Assembly (NCBI GenBank): GCA_029964075.1
Contig: CM057141.1
Span: 15,934,001 to 15,998,000, forward strand
Source: Patiria pectinifera
Lineage: Eukaryota > Echinodermata > Asteroidea > Valvatida > Asterinidae
Reading direction: 5' to 3'
DNA length: 64,000 nt
The notes beneath the pieces were generated by a model, which had not been told where the DNA came from, ran no database searches, and worked only from the letters and a program-made list of their open reading frames with translations. A program made the position numbers and the translations under genes. This document shows, piece by piece, positions 10,388 to 21,427 of the stretch. Every line of letters begins with the position of its first letter. The stretch's first letter is position 1.

Positions 10388-10909
10388 TTAAAGGGAATGT
10401 ACAACATTTGCTTTTGCTGCAATTTTCAGAAATAAATGGAATTGGAGGATTATTATGTTATAGCAAATATTGTTAAAATGACTTGTCTCACTTTTTGGTC
10501 TTGTATATGCTGGAAAAACCAAGAAAACCAATCATGTTCTGTAAGTCTGGTTCCCTGACCCAACTTAAGATGAAATAGAGCACTTTGTAGACTTTGGGGA
10601 ATTGTATGGTCAGAGAATCAGTCTTGTAGGGGTGTACCCCTTCACAGGTGTGTAATCAATTGCAAAGAAAATGCGGAACAAATATTTGAAAATTTAGGAG
10701 CAGTTTTTGAAAATAAGCTAGTTTTTTCCAATGCTGGTCGGCTGACCTGTGTTGGAAAAATACAATTTTCTTAAAAATGTCAGCACGCCAGGAGCCACGA
10801 TTTTACAGGATACTTTAGACTGTCATTCCCTAACAATCCAGTAAGATATTTCGTGATAATTTGATCATTTCGTTTTTTGATGTTTGCAAATATTGTATCT
10901 TCCCTTTAA
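10388..10909. repeat. TTAA-type palindromic MITE, family B copy 2
   Basis: It is flanked by TTAA at 10388-10391 and 10906-10909. The ends are AGGGAATGTACAACATTTGC and its partner GTATCTTCCCT. The internal palindrome at 10727-10754 is partly decayed (CCAATGCTGG / CCTGTGTTGG). It is non-coding. Confidence 0.85.
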
Positions 10910-10923
10910 GCAATACCACTATA

Positions 10924-11400
10924 TCAAGCAACAGAACCTAAATAATGGTGCTGATAATGGTGCGTTTTTTGCAATACAATGTACACTAAACTTCTATTTT
11001 CACTAAAACTTCTGTTTTCTATTGCGTTGAAAAACGTGCGGATCCATGTTGACACACGCGCGGCAATGCAGACCCGTGCTGACACACGCACACCCCAGCA
11101 GGTGTTAATCGAGGATTTTCTATTGTTCCTCTTCCCTTTTCCTTTGTTTATACTCTTTTTCGCAACAGCTCTCATTGGCTCTGTACACGTTTTCTAATCC
11201 GGGAATCCTCGATTTGGTTCCTGTCCTCTATTCACCGATGATATTGCAAGTGTGTGTCCTCGATTTACACAATAAACATGCAACCGAGTGCATCACCTAC
11301 CTTGTGTGCGAGTTCTGTTCTAGCTCTGGTGTACAAAGTAGTTCATCATACATTGAACTCACGAAATACCTCAGGTGACCAGTTCTAAAAATTATGTTTG
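10924..11400. other. Intron stretch with GC-rich unassigned sequence
   Basis: There is no exon in the gene frame. A repeated phrase, GCTGACACACGC / GTTGACACACGCGC, occurs twice around 11048-11085. I see no RNA gene or clear element ends. Confidence 0.4.
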
Positions 11401-11719
11401 TTACAAGACCTCCATTCTGCTCGGGGCTCCTTGCACAAGTATACCCCCTCAATGGTAAGAAAGGGAGAGTTGGGGGAGACCACTGGGAGAGACATTTGAA
11501 CGCATTGCTGACGCCGCCTGACGCCACACGGAGACACTATGCTTTTGTGCACATTCAGAATAAAATTAATTGTACTTTGCACCTATGCGCACGAACCAGA
11601 ACATGCGTGCAGTGTGTCCCGTCCTCTGTGCTCTCAAAAGTGGAAACAAAACCTCTCTTGCTTTGAGCCTATAAAGACAGACAGGTGCCAAATTAACTTC
11701 AGATGGGATGCTAAAATAA

Positions 11720-12185
11720 GAAGTACAGTGGAACGCAGCTATACCGAACACCGCTATACCGAACATTTGGCTATACCAAACATCATCCTTGGCTCCCGGT
11801 TTTAATGAACAAAACGTACCAAACATTGTTGTTGAAAAAAGTCAACAGATTAACAAAATACCTACCGGTTGTACATGTATTAAACGCTGTTTGGGCCACT
11901 TTTAATTCCCGAACATCAAACCACCCATGGCTACATCGTGTTTGAATGCTGAAGAACGACAGATGGCTATTATTTCCCCAAGGAATAAAAGGGAAAACCA
12001 CCCTTTGCTAAACTTTTGTGACAACTCCTCGGGATGTGAGAAATGCCAGTTCAGTGACTTCGCTACTTCACTATTGGTCAAAAGAGGGTACCAGCAGTTT
12101 AAAATCACTATACCGAATGATCGTAATTACGAACACTTTCTTTGGATCCCACATGTTCCTTTAATATAGCAACGTTCCACTGTAC
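11720..12185. repeat. Probable DNA-element remnant with GTGGAACGCAGCTATACCGAAC ends
   Basis: TACAGTGGAACGCAGCTATA at 11725 and its approximate reverse complement TATAGCAACGTTCCACTGTA at 12165-12184 are terminal inverted repeats. Such CAGTGGAACC ends are common in Tc1/pogo-like eukaryotic transposons. The interior phrases CTATACCGAAC and TTACGAACA repeat the end motif. The interior ORF of 80 codons is not recognisable as a transposase. Confidence 0.65.
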
Positions 12186-12201
12186 CAAGGAATTAACGTA
12201 C

Positions 12202-12264
12202 CTCCATTCTAGAAACTTGGCATTGCTCCTGGAGTTGCTGAATAAATTTCTCATCTGAAGCCAC
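12202..12264 (-). CDS. Exon 28: coiled-coil protein, residues ~1133-1153
   Basis: This is a 21-codon exon (three heptads) starting VASDEKFIQQLQEQCQ and ending SRME. The acceptor is atttcag and the donor GTACGT. It lies only 18 bp from the terminal repeat of the element at 11720-12185. Confidence 0.85.
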
Positions 12265-12365
12265 CTGAAATACATACAGGGATCAAAAAACGAATTCAGT
12301 GTAATGGATGTAGGATTTTTTTCCAATAATGTATGAACATGTTACACAAAAATTTGCAATAGGGC

Positions 12366-12532
12366 TTGCTCAATGACAGCCATCTCTGTAGGAGAACTGC
12401 AACTGCGTATTTTACGCAATCAAGCACGCATTACGCAGTGTTAACAATGTTCCACACGCACGCTTGTTGCTCGAAATGTGTTGACGCTCAAAATGCCGAT
12501 GAACGTGGATGGTCTGTAGGAAATGACGTTAT
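12366..12532. repeat. Interspersed repeat family J, copy 1
   Basis: It shares GCCATCTCTGTAGGAGAACT, GCGTATTTTACGCAATCAAG, GTTGACGCTCAAAATGCCGA and GGTCTGTAGGAAATGA with 34345-34550. The TACGCAATC/GTGCTTGATTGCG core is partly palindromic. It is non-coding. Confidence 0.7.
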
Positions 12533-12804
12533 GTGAACGAGTCCTATATACAAGCAATTCCAATTTTAAAATTCTCCACATGATAAGAAATTACATAAGA
12601 CTTGAAAACTTACATAGTTCCAAATCAATCCTAAATTCCTCTTGTAGTAAAAAGAAATTGTTAAAATCAATCAAATTTAACAATTTTTGTTCTCCAAACT
12701 ATGAAGGGTAAATATTTAACGAAATAAACAGTACCCTTTATAAATTCCACTTTCAATTGACAGTCTAGACCCTCAAATAGTCCGAGAGACGTAAAATTCC
12801 TCAC

Positions 12805-12909
12805 CTTTCTTTCTCGCTGAGCCAAGTCATCTCTAAGGTCGCGAACTTCTCCCTGGAGACTCTTGACCTTTGACCTGGCTTCCTGTAGGTCCTCCTCATG
12901 AGCTGCTAA
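12805..12909 (-). CDS. Exon 27: coiled-coil protein, residues ~1098-1132
   Basis: This exon has 35 codons (five heptads) starting LAAHEEDLQEARSKVKSLQ and ending RERK. The acceptor is atttcag and the donor GTGAGG. It has the E-E-D-L / V-R-D-L-R-D-D-L rhythm of a canonical coiled coil. Confidence 0.88.
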
Positions 12910-13406
12910 CTGAAATGAGATTATGCCACACATTATGAACAATTTTACTGAACTAATTTAATTGAATAAATCTCTTCAATGTTTTATGCAATTTAACAGA
13001 ATCGACATCACAATTGAACTTGAAGGAAGTACCTTTTTGTCTTAAATATATTTTTTAATGAAAATGTGACAGAGAAACAACTGAAAGTGTTTTTTTTTAA
13101 TATGTTACGTTATTCTTTAACTCCACTTGCGCACTTTGGTCCCCTTTTTTAACTTATTCATGAAGTCATGAAATAATTAAACATGAAAAGCAAAAACACA
13201 TTTTGTGAATAATATTCAAATTAGCGTGATTAAAAAGCCAAAAACATTTGTGAAATGAAATTTAAAATGAATGTTAATGTGAACATGTGTACAAAGGAAG
13301 AACCTCAACTTTTTTCCCATAGTGCACTTTAAAAAATGGCCTCTCCATAACCTCCATACGTGATTTCTATATTGTGAATTGTTCCTTTTTCCCTGCTGAC
13401 ACTGAC

Positions 13407-13658
13407 CTCCTCAAGTGACCCCTGGTACTGCTGCTGTGCCGTGTCCAGCTCCGCCTGCAGCCTGAGCAGGGTCTGGTCCCGGACCCCCACCTCCCGCTGG
13501 CAGGTCCTGTGCTTCTCCTGGACAACGGCCAGGTCCAGCTCCTGCTGCTGGCAGCGCTCGGCCAGCCTCAGCAGCTCGGTCGCGTCGTGCTCGCCCTGCT
13601 TCTGGAGTTTGGCGTTCTCGGCCCGGACGCGGTCCAGTAGGTCCTCGAGTTTCATCAC
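13407..13658 (-). CDS. Exon 26: coiled-coil protein, residues ~1014-1097
   Basis: This exon has 84 codons, exactly three 28-residue units: VMKLEDLLDRVR...DATE, LLRLAERCQQQE...CQRE and VGVRDQTLLRLQAEL...GSLEE. Each unit starts with a hydrophobic residue and ends in E. The acceptor is tgtaaag and the donor GTCAGT. It is the longest exon after exon 1 and the clearest evidence that long exons are fused 28-codon modules. Confidence 0.92.
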
Positions 13659-13734
13659 CTTTACAAAGAGAGTATAAGTGGGATAGGATACCAGATTTTA
13701 TTTTTTATTAGGAAGAGGTGGTTGTAATAGCAGA

Positions 13735-14620
13735 TTAACATGCATGCCAGGCATGCAACTGGGAAGTCACCAAAAAAAAGAGGAAATTCAAATCTTTCCA
13801 AGACTTTGTACAGTGTTTTTCTATTTTCAATGGCACACATGGGAAGTAAAAAAAGAGGAAATCAGCTGATCCGAGGAAAAGTTGCATGCCTGGCATGCAA
13901 GCAAAGTCATGGAGGGCAATTAAAGCTGTCACCATGGTCACCCACAAAATGAGCTTAAAGTCGGAAATTGCCATTTTCTGGTACAGTGGGGCCAAGCAAA
14001 AATTTGAAGGGGTCGTCAGATTTTTGTTTTCAGGTGAACCTTCATCTGTAAGTCCCCTTTTTCCTTTCTCCAATGTTTTTGTTTAGTCAAACATCTTTAG
14101 AACGTATTTTTATCCCGTTTCATTAGTTGACTGTTCATTTACTGTAACACAACTGTTGATCTTTAAATGCCATTTTCTTGAGAATCAGTTTTAAGTAAGT
14201 TGGTGGTCTATATTTCCATTACTGAACTCAGCTGCCCCTAAATGTTACATACCATTGGAAAAACTCGTTCTGCAGAATCCAAATAAATAAATATCTCAAT
14301 TTTTTTAAAGTCCAACTTTAAAGCTCATTTCGTGATGACACGTCACATAAGACGCAGTGTGCTATTGAACATTTCAATATGGGCAGAAAACTGCATGGTA
14401 TTGTGTTAACCATTTTTGTTATGGTATTTTTAACATACATTTGAAATTTTCGCCCATAAGTCCCTGCAGCACCCCAAACTGCCCTGTCTGTTACTCCCTG
14501 TATTATCTGGATTCATCAGGAAAAAGAACAATTCATGGTCTGTTTGCAAAGCTGTTTTTTTTATGGAAGGAATGTCCGTAAAGCTTTATCAGGAACATGA
14601 ACTTGACATAAAAGTAGTAG
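13735..14620. other. Intron stretch with small palindromes, no exon
   Basis: GCATGCCAGGCATGCA at about 13741 and GCATGCCTGGCATGCA at about 13885 are short palindromes flanking a segment with related AAAAAGAGGAAAT phrases, so the segment may be a decayed inverted-repeat element. I see nothing else to annotate. Confidence 0.45.
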
Positions 14621-14638
14621 GCGAGGTGCATTTCTAAC

Positions 14639-14722
14639 CTCATCATAGCAGGTGGTGTACTGCTGTTGAGATTCCATCAGTTCCTCCCGCATCTGTGCAA
14701 GGCTTTCATCACGTCGTGCAAG
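14639..14722 (-). CDS. Exon 25: coiled-coil protein, residues ~986-1013
   Basis: This is one 28-codon unit, starting LARRDESLAQMREELMES and ending CYDE, and the best match to the module pattern: hydrophobic-x-x-R-D-E, L at 8, L/M at 11, L at 15, Tyr at 22, E at 28. The acceptor is caccag and the donor GTTAGA. Upstream on the gene strand lies the 6.5-kb repeat-filled intron. Confidence 0.9.
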
Positions 14723-15623
14723 CTGGTGCCAAGACAAAGACAAGATGGGCAGGGGAAGATTAAAACTTGCTCGCATTTGTCATGGTCACAGATGTTGTTA
14801 CATTACCATTATCAACGTGCAATTAGGGGCGTGGTAAAAATCAAATCAACTATAAAAGCAGATGTGATGTAATGTCACTTTTTTAAAAGCTTTCTATTAA
14901 TCCCTTAACATCTTCATTCAACAATGTTAATTCCAAATATTTATCTTAACAAATTGTAAGCAGCATCGACACTATTGCTGAATGTCATTTTAGTCAATGC
15001 CTGAAATTGATTATATATGTACTACATTGTATTAAAATGCTGCAGAAAACTTACCTTACATTTCAGAAGCAGCATAATATTTAAAGGAGATGTAATCATA
15101 ATGCCCAAAATGGAATGCATGAAAATAATAATCCAATTCAAACACACATAAAGGTCAGACAAACATTGAAGTACAAATGTACGTCCAACACATACATGTT
15201 TGCACCAAGGAGCCATGCAAGGCCAGCCACTTTAACAACCGATGTCTCGCCAGACATATCCGAGCATGGCCCTCCCCCAAGCTGACGGGACAAAATTAAA
15301 ATTTCCCTAGGCTGTAAAACTGTGGGCCACTATCTGATAAGGTGTGTGAACTATGGGATACAATAACCATTTCGGTTTCCACAACCCTGACTGGAAAGTT
15401 TCCCCAATCTTTTATCAAAAGCTACAATTGCAACTTTTGTCCACCCAAAAGAAGATCCTGGTATGACCGTTGTGCACTTGCCTCAAATACAATTATGGTT
15501 TTGGTGTGGAGAGAGGTGAAAGTACAGTCAGATATTAACAGCATCAAACCGACCATTTCACATGTTTGGCCGCACATATTTTGCACTGAAAGTGCATTCT
15601 TATTGTATATGTATATGTATGAA

Positions 15624-16049
15624 ATAATAGTAATAATAATAATACTAATACCGGAGTCTTAAATAGCGCACGTATCTACCAACAATTAGGTACTCAAGGC
15701 GCTGGAAATTATGTCTATTATTAAAGACAGGTAAGTGAAGTTTATGAGAAATATGAGACCCATTATGTAGCACCTTATAAGGGTTGACAAGGTGCTGCAG
15801 CGCATATTGCAGCCACTGCCAGAAACACAGGGGCAAACATCTTCTCTTAGCGATAAGTGTTACTGGGTTCTTTAACGTGCATTACACAACACACGGGACC
15901 TACGGCTTTACGTCCCATCCGAAGGACGAAGCAATAATGGTAAAGTGCCTTGCTTAAGAGCACAAGCACCACGTTCCCACGGTCAGGATTCGAACCCATG
16001 TACCACGGCACACGATTCGAACACCGTAACCATTGGACCACAGAACCCC
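15624..16049 (-). mobile_element. tRNA-derived SINE, family S copy 2
   Basis: It is homologous end to end with 8458-8855, including the tRNA-like head with B box GGTTCGAATCCTGACC on the minus strand, the body phrase ACTTATCGCTAAGAGAAG and an (ATT)n tail. Both copies lie on the gene strand. It is somewhat better preserved in the CCATCCGAAGGACGAAGC part than copy 1. Confidence 0.85.
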
Positions 16050-16330
16050 ATAATTATACATGTATGACAGCTAATACTTCCTTATTTTTTTGGTAATTTC
16101 TGTGTTCTAACTTCACCGTCTGCACACAGCAATAAATTCCTATAAAAAAATAACATGCAAATGTGCCTTTTAACAAGCAGTACACAGAATATGAGTTGAC
16201 AACACATTTGAATTGACTTGAACCATTCAGAAAGCATGCAGCGATTCATCCACTCTTTTCACAGTATTGCTAACAAGTAGTGTACATGTAGGTTTCATGT
16301 AAATGACAAGCAACATCCATTATAATGTAC

Positions 16331-16706
16331 ATAAGGCAAACAAAAAAAAGTCTCCGGTTTCTGGTCTGCGCGCGCGTCGCTGTAGCCATGCACGTCGGCA
16401 AAAAAAAAAAAAAAAAAATTTTCATGTAAGATGATGTCTCAAAACTGCCAAACTCACTGTTTTGACTGGAATCCTGCTGCTGCATAATTTTAACGTGTTT
16501 TTAGATGAAGTTACGATCGAGTAATGTGGCCTCTCTGGACTCCCATATATTTTGCACTTAATTTAGTCTGGCACCATTTGCAGTCATCAGCCGACATTTG
16601 AAGGGGGGCACAAAAAAAACGAAAAAAACAAAAAGCCTCGTTGCCGCACCACTTTTGGGGCAAGCTCCATACCTGAAACCGAAGACTTTTTTTTTTGTGG
16701 CCTAAA
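16331..16706. repeat. Inverted-repeat element, family D copy 2
   Basis: It has the same ends as 813-1190 (AGTCTCCGGTTTCTGGT and its complement beside A/T runs) with the interior in the opposite orientation, including GCCGACATTTGAAG and CACCATTTGCAGTCATCAGC. Confidence 0.75.
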
Positions 16707-16959
16707 TGACAGTATTTTGACAGACAATGACCCATTCCGAATTAACAACTTGTGCATCGCCCAGTAAAGTGCCACGCTACATGTTCAACCCCATGCATCA
16801 TGCATAAGTCATGGGCAAGATTGGGAGAAACTGAACATATCCACGAAAATTGGCAGATGACTTGAGGGTCACCAAAGGCCGCATAGCATTGGCAGTATAG
16901 GGTCTACTGTAAATGTGTCTGTTTGTATAAAGTTGCCTGCAAACCTCCCAGCCGAAGGA

Positions 16960-17290
16960 AAAACCCAGACAAAACATCCTGAAATCAGTAAAAACCCTGA
17001 AAAAAATTCTGAAATCAGGAAAAACCCTGACAAAAATCTCCTGAAATCAGGAAAAACCCTGACAAAAATCTCCTGAAATCAGGAAAAACCCTGACAAAAA
17101 ATCCTTAAATCAGGAAAAACCCAGACAAAATCTCCTGAAATCAGGAAAAACCTTGACCAAAAAATCCTGAAATCATGAAAATTCTCAGGACTAATAAATC
17201 CTGAATCATTGAATCAGGAAAAACTCTCACAAAAAAAATCCTGAAATTGAGAAAATCCTGACAAAAAAATCATGATATCAGGAAAAATGC
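16960..17290. repeat. Minisatellite, unit about 32 bp, roughly ten copies
   Basis: The unit CTGAAATCAGGAAAAACCCT followed by GACAAAAATCTC repeats with small length changes. The array is cleanest between 16980 and 17160 and decays rightwards. It contains the palindromic pair TCCTGAAATCAGGA, so each unit can form a small hairpin. Confidence 0.9.
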
Positions 17291-17835
17291 TGACTATATA
17301 ACCCATCGCTGATAAGTGTATGCACGTTGGACTTTTGTCAGAAAATATGTTGCGTGGCCATGGCAGTGAATGTGATCATCAAAACATCACTGGAGAGGGT
17401 AGGGCTTGACGGATCGTGTTTGTGGTGAATCAAACAGTCTTCAGTTTCCAGGGGAAAAACAAAACAACTAGGGCAAAGTAAAATTGTGATTGTTATACCT
17501 ATTTTTTTTTATTATTCCTGTGCGATGTCAGCTATCATGAAGAATATATGATGCATTTGTATGCTTTGTAACTCTTATAGTGAAAACATTTCAACTACAT
17601 TTACTTGTAAATGTGCATAGTATAGTAAGTATACAATGGGATCTCTGTCTTTTTTGAAGTCTGCACACCAGTCTAACAACAATGCATTTTTCAGATGTGC
17701 TTGCATGAGGTACACATACAATAGAAAGTGACTACATGTATAATGAACACATAATTAAACACAATAAAACCGATAAAAGATTGTTCAGCACAGAAGTTGT
17801 TCATTGTGGATTTTACTAATTATCCCAATACTTAG

Positions 17836-17998
17836 TATAATGGGAGACTTTTGAGACGTTGGTGGCAGCAAACATACCTGTCCTTTTTCCATAGTTTGCG
17901 TCCTATTGAGCATGCGCGCTTTAGCTAAACATGACGTAAACAATCGAAAAGGACCGGTGTGGTTGCTGCCACCAACGTCTTAAAAGTCTCCCATTATA
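17836..17998. repeat. MITE with 36-bp inverted ends and TA flanks
   Basis: TATAATGGGAGACTTTTGAG at the left and its complement CTTAAAAGTCTCCCATTATA at the right extend to 36-bp arms ending in GGTGGCAGCAA. The length of 163 bp and the TA-rich flanks suggest a mariner-like MITE. It is non-coding. Confidence 0.85.
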
Positions 17999-18334
17999 CA
18001 CTTCATAAAATTCGGGAGCCAATATGGTATATTTAATTTAGCCAAAACACTTGCTTGGTTGATACATATTTGTGGATACGTTCGCATTTACAAAAATACA
18101 ACCCAAACTCGGAGGAAGAAAATGAATTCTGGCTATTTCTTAACACATCACAATCCAACAACATGCATACTACCAACTCATGTTTTATAATACTGTTTCA
18201 CGAAAAAGTGCATAGTCGTTTTCAGCTTTAAAAGTGTTTAAGGCATACAGGCACTTACAATGTAGAAATGTTGTCTGTAAATATTCCTAATGAAGTTGTG
18301 CGTGTTCTGTTAGTAAGGGAACATATGTGTGCGT

Positions 18335-18895
18335 GGCTGGTATTAAATACTATGTTTAAGATCTGATATATCAGCGTTCAGACTCCAAACCGGTCTTAAA
18401 CACAGTGTTTAATACCGGCCAAGCTCATATTTATTCCCATTCATAAATACTTTTTCTGTCAAACAGTTAAAATTATATATATCTAACAATTTTGTTAAAC
18501 AAGTTTACTTCATGTTTTTGAAACACCCCTCTAGCTATGCTATGTTACGTGTTTCTCACGAGCAGTCGTAAACAGCTCCTTATAAGGAGATTGGTGCGTG
18601 CATTGCATGTACTGCGCGATGTGGTGCAGAACGCAGCTGTGCCAGTGTAGTGTGAATTTAGGACTCTGAAATACGAATTCATTGGTAGTCTTGTGCCTGC
18701 CTAACCAAGAATTGTGAACGTTCAACCAATAAAAGAGTAAAAGGCACCGGATTTCATAGGAGTCCAAATTTCATGTGACACTGGAAAAGTGCTTAAGACA
18801 AGCCAGTCGGTGTTTTATCAACCGTTTAAGCCCGGGAACGTGACGGGCTCTCAACCAATACGATTGTGTAAATGTATTTATGAATATTCTTTAAA
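18335..18895. repeat. Interspersed DNA element, family G copy 2
   Basis: It aligns with 5955-6490: GTGTTTAATACCGGC, ATTCATAAATACTTTTT, AAACACCCCTCTAGCTATG and, further on, GGATTTCATAGGAGTCCAAA. A hairpin-like pair, GTTTAAGATC..GGTCTTAAAC, is at about 18352-18400. Confidence 0.75.
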
Positions 18896-19383
18896 AGTTG
18901 CATGTAATATTCATAAAGTTCTGCAATATTTTAAGGAGTTAACGTGCATTGTATATTAAAACTTATGCATGTGACGGCTGTTCCTTTTTCCCCCAGAAAG
19001 CTGTTCCTGAGTGATCTTTTATATTTTCTCAGTTACAGTAACATTTATAGTTACTTTTTTTTAAAAGAATTTAAGTGCACCTTGTTTATTCCTTTTTCTA
19101 AACTACGTGGCTGGTAAAATGTACTACTGTAGAAGATGAATTCCTTTAATAAGTATAAGCCTCTTTTGAACAATCAAAGTTTAAAAATAAATTAACATAT
19201 TCACAGATGTCCAGCATCTGAAATACTTTTTTTTTTAAATTGCTGACAAGATTTAAAGCTCCGAGTCTTAGATATGTTTCATTCTTTGGATTTTCATGAC
19301 CAGATCTTCTTCAATCTGGCCGAAATAAAAGAATATTTTTGTTTATTAATACAGTTGCATAAATACTTTGTGCATTCTATATA

Positions 19384-19566
19384 GATGGCGTTGCCGGGGG
19401 CAACACGCTCGGGGTGAAATATCTTTCCTCCAGTAATTTCAAGAATCCCGTCGCTAGGAGGATTTGACAGCGAACGGCCGTTAGCGTACGCAGAAGCAGC
19501 TTGCGCATTATAACTTGCGGCTGTGGTTTCAACCGAAAAACCAGCGGGACCCATTTGCATCATGCA
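19384..19566 (-). CDS. Unassigned coding-like ORF inside the large intron
   Basis: A minus-strand frame starting MMQMGPAGFSVETTAASYNA continues about 60 residues to GGKIFHPERVAPGNAIYI. It is clearly GC-richer than its flanks and has balanced amino-acid use, unlike the repeat ORFs around it. It has no coiled-coil character and is not bounded by phase-0 splice sites of the host gene type; the possible donors GTGTTG and GTATTT are weak. It could be the first coding exon of a nested gene or of an alternative transcript, since three ATG codons lie close together. I do not recognise the family. Confidence 0.3.
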
Positions 19567-19829
19567 TTCCGTGAAATATAACATTCAAATTCAATGCCAA
19601 CACGCATGAAATATTCATTTACCCAAACAGTTAATATACACCATGACACGCACAAGAGTGAAAACGACAAAGTTGATATAACATGCAAGAGAATTGAAGT
19701 CAAACCGAATTCCATAATCAGGGCAAAAACAGTTTATTAACGCCACATCCAGCATCGAGGCGGCAGGAAGAAACAGGAAGAGAATGGAAAAATTATTTGC
19801 AAATACTCTCACAGATGCTTAATTCTATC

Positions 19830-20400
19830 GGGGCATGGCAAGAATTAGTCAGGTGGCTTGGATCCAATATTTGACAAGATCTTGACCCACTCTTCCAAAA
19901 CACCAAACTTGGCAGATAGATTCATATAGCCCTAAAGAAATTTAGAATCTCCACTATCCCCAAATTTACCTGAAAACCTTTGACGTTGATGCATCATAAA
20001 CAACCATAATCTCTTATTTTCGGAGATTTCTTTGAACTTGTTCAAGCCCCCACGTTAGGCAACCCTTCGCCTAATTTTTAGCCTACTTTAAGGACACCCA
20101 CCTTTTTTTGGGGGGGGGGTTTAAATATTATTATGTTATCATTTTTCACATGATTTTCCATGTAGGGTTTTAATAGGGTAACTGTGCCAGTAAGTAACTT
20201 TTTGAATTTGAAGCTCATCAATACTGAGGTTTGGCAAGACTACTTGATATCTTGTGAAAAAGGTAAATGCGCAAAACTTCAGGGTACAATTGTAGCCATT
20301 TTGGATCTTTCATTTGTCCTCGTAATTATCCCGTCACTTTTTAACGTTAGTTAAGTGAGGATAAGCAAGTAGAGTCTCCAAAACATACCCCCCTCCAATT
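19830..20400. other. Intron stretch, nothing recognised
   Basis: AT-rich sequence with a G run at about 20111. No exon, RNA gene or paired ends can be seen. Confidence 0.5.
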
Positions 20401-20724
20401 TTTTTTTTTTAAATGTACCAAAACATGGAATAAATGTATAACGATTTATGCAAATTAGGCACCCTTCTCATATGAGAATCTATCTGCCAAGCTAAGTTTG
20501 GTGCTTTGGACCAGTCGGTCACGGTTCCGACCATATGCCACCTGACTGAACAGTGACCGTGCATTATCATAAAAAAAGGCCACACAATGGAACTAAACAC
20601 ACTCAGTGACTGTAAAATACCAGACAGCACCAAAGAGTTAGAGCCAACTCCATCACACTCCCACTGACCATACTTGCCTGCACAAAACACTGGCAACAAT
20701 TCCTCTCCTGTTTATACAGGGTGA

Positions 20725-21193
20725 GTAAAAAAAACCGAAACCCAAATGTCGGGACTAATGTTTTATTGAAGTTCTGCATGTAGCACTTTCAAAATCTAGG
20801 ATATGAAAGCCCCATTCATAAGCTTTCTTTTAGTACAAGAATCATTCAAATCACTCATGTACTTTTTTAAGTAACGGAATTTGAAACACAACCACCGTTG
20901 TAAGGTTCTGTCCACGGATCACACAAAAGGTGAGCGTTTTAACAATTAACACACACATCCCTATGTGATTTCTTTTCGTTTTTTTGGTGATCCGTGGACA
21001 GAACTTTAAAACGGTGGTTGTGTTTAAAATTCCGTAACTTGAAAAGTACATGAGTGATTTGAATGATTCTTGTACTAAAAGAAAGCTCACAAATTAGGTT
21101 TTCATATCCTAGATTTTGAAAATGCTGCATGCATAACTTCAGTAAAACAAGGGTCCCGACATTTGGGTTTCATTTTTTTTTACTCACCCTGAA
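20725..21193. repeat. Large inverted-repeat element with CAGGGTGAGTAAAAAAA ends
   Basis: The arms are about 210 bp each: ACAGGGTGAGTAAAAAAA at about 20727 pairs with TTTTTTTACTCACCCTG at 21175-21191, and GTTCTGTCCACGGATCAC pairs with GTGATCCGTGGACAGAAC near the centre. The ends resemble mariner-type CAGGGTG ends. The element lies within 50 bp of the donor of exon 24. Confidence 0.85.
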
Positions 21194-21235
21194 GAGAAGA
21201 GAAAAATAATTGAAAAATGTACAACTGAACCCTAC

Positions 21236-21331
21236 CTCTTCTTGGTTCTTGCGTCGCATTTCCTCCATGTCCAGTTGGGCCTTGGTGATGGAATCTTCCA
21301 ATCGCTTCATCATGTTGGTCTGCCTCTGGAT
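21236..21331 (-). CDS. Exon 24: coiled-coil protein, residues ~954-985
   Basis: This exon has 32 codons, starting IQRQTNMMKRLEDSITKAQ and ending RKNQEE. The acceptor is gatttag and the donor GTAGGG. It is squeezed between two inverted-repeat elements, at 20725-21193 and 21428-21873. The length of 28+4 suggests a stutter in the heptad pattern. Confidence 0.88.
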
Positions 21332-21427
21332 CTAAATCGGCAAAGAAAATCCGCTCAACCATTTTGCACGTACTGTATCACTTGCACGATGGATCTTAAG
21401 AGACCCGGAAGAGGTGCATCAGTGTCA

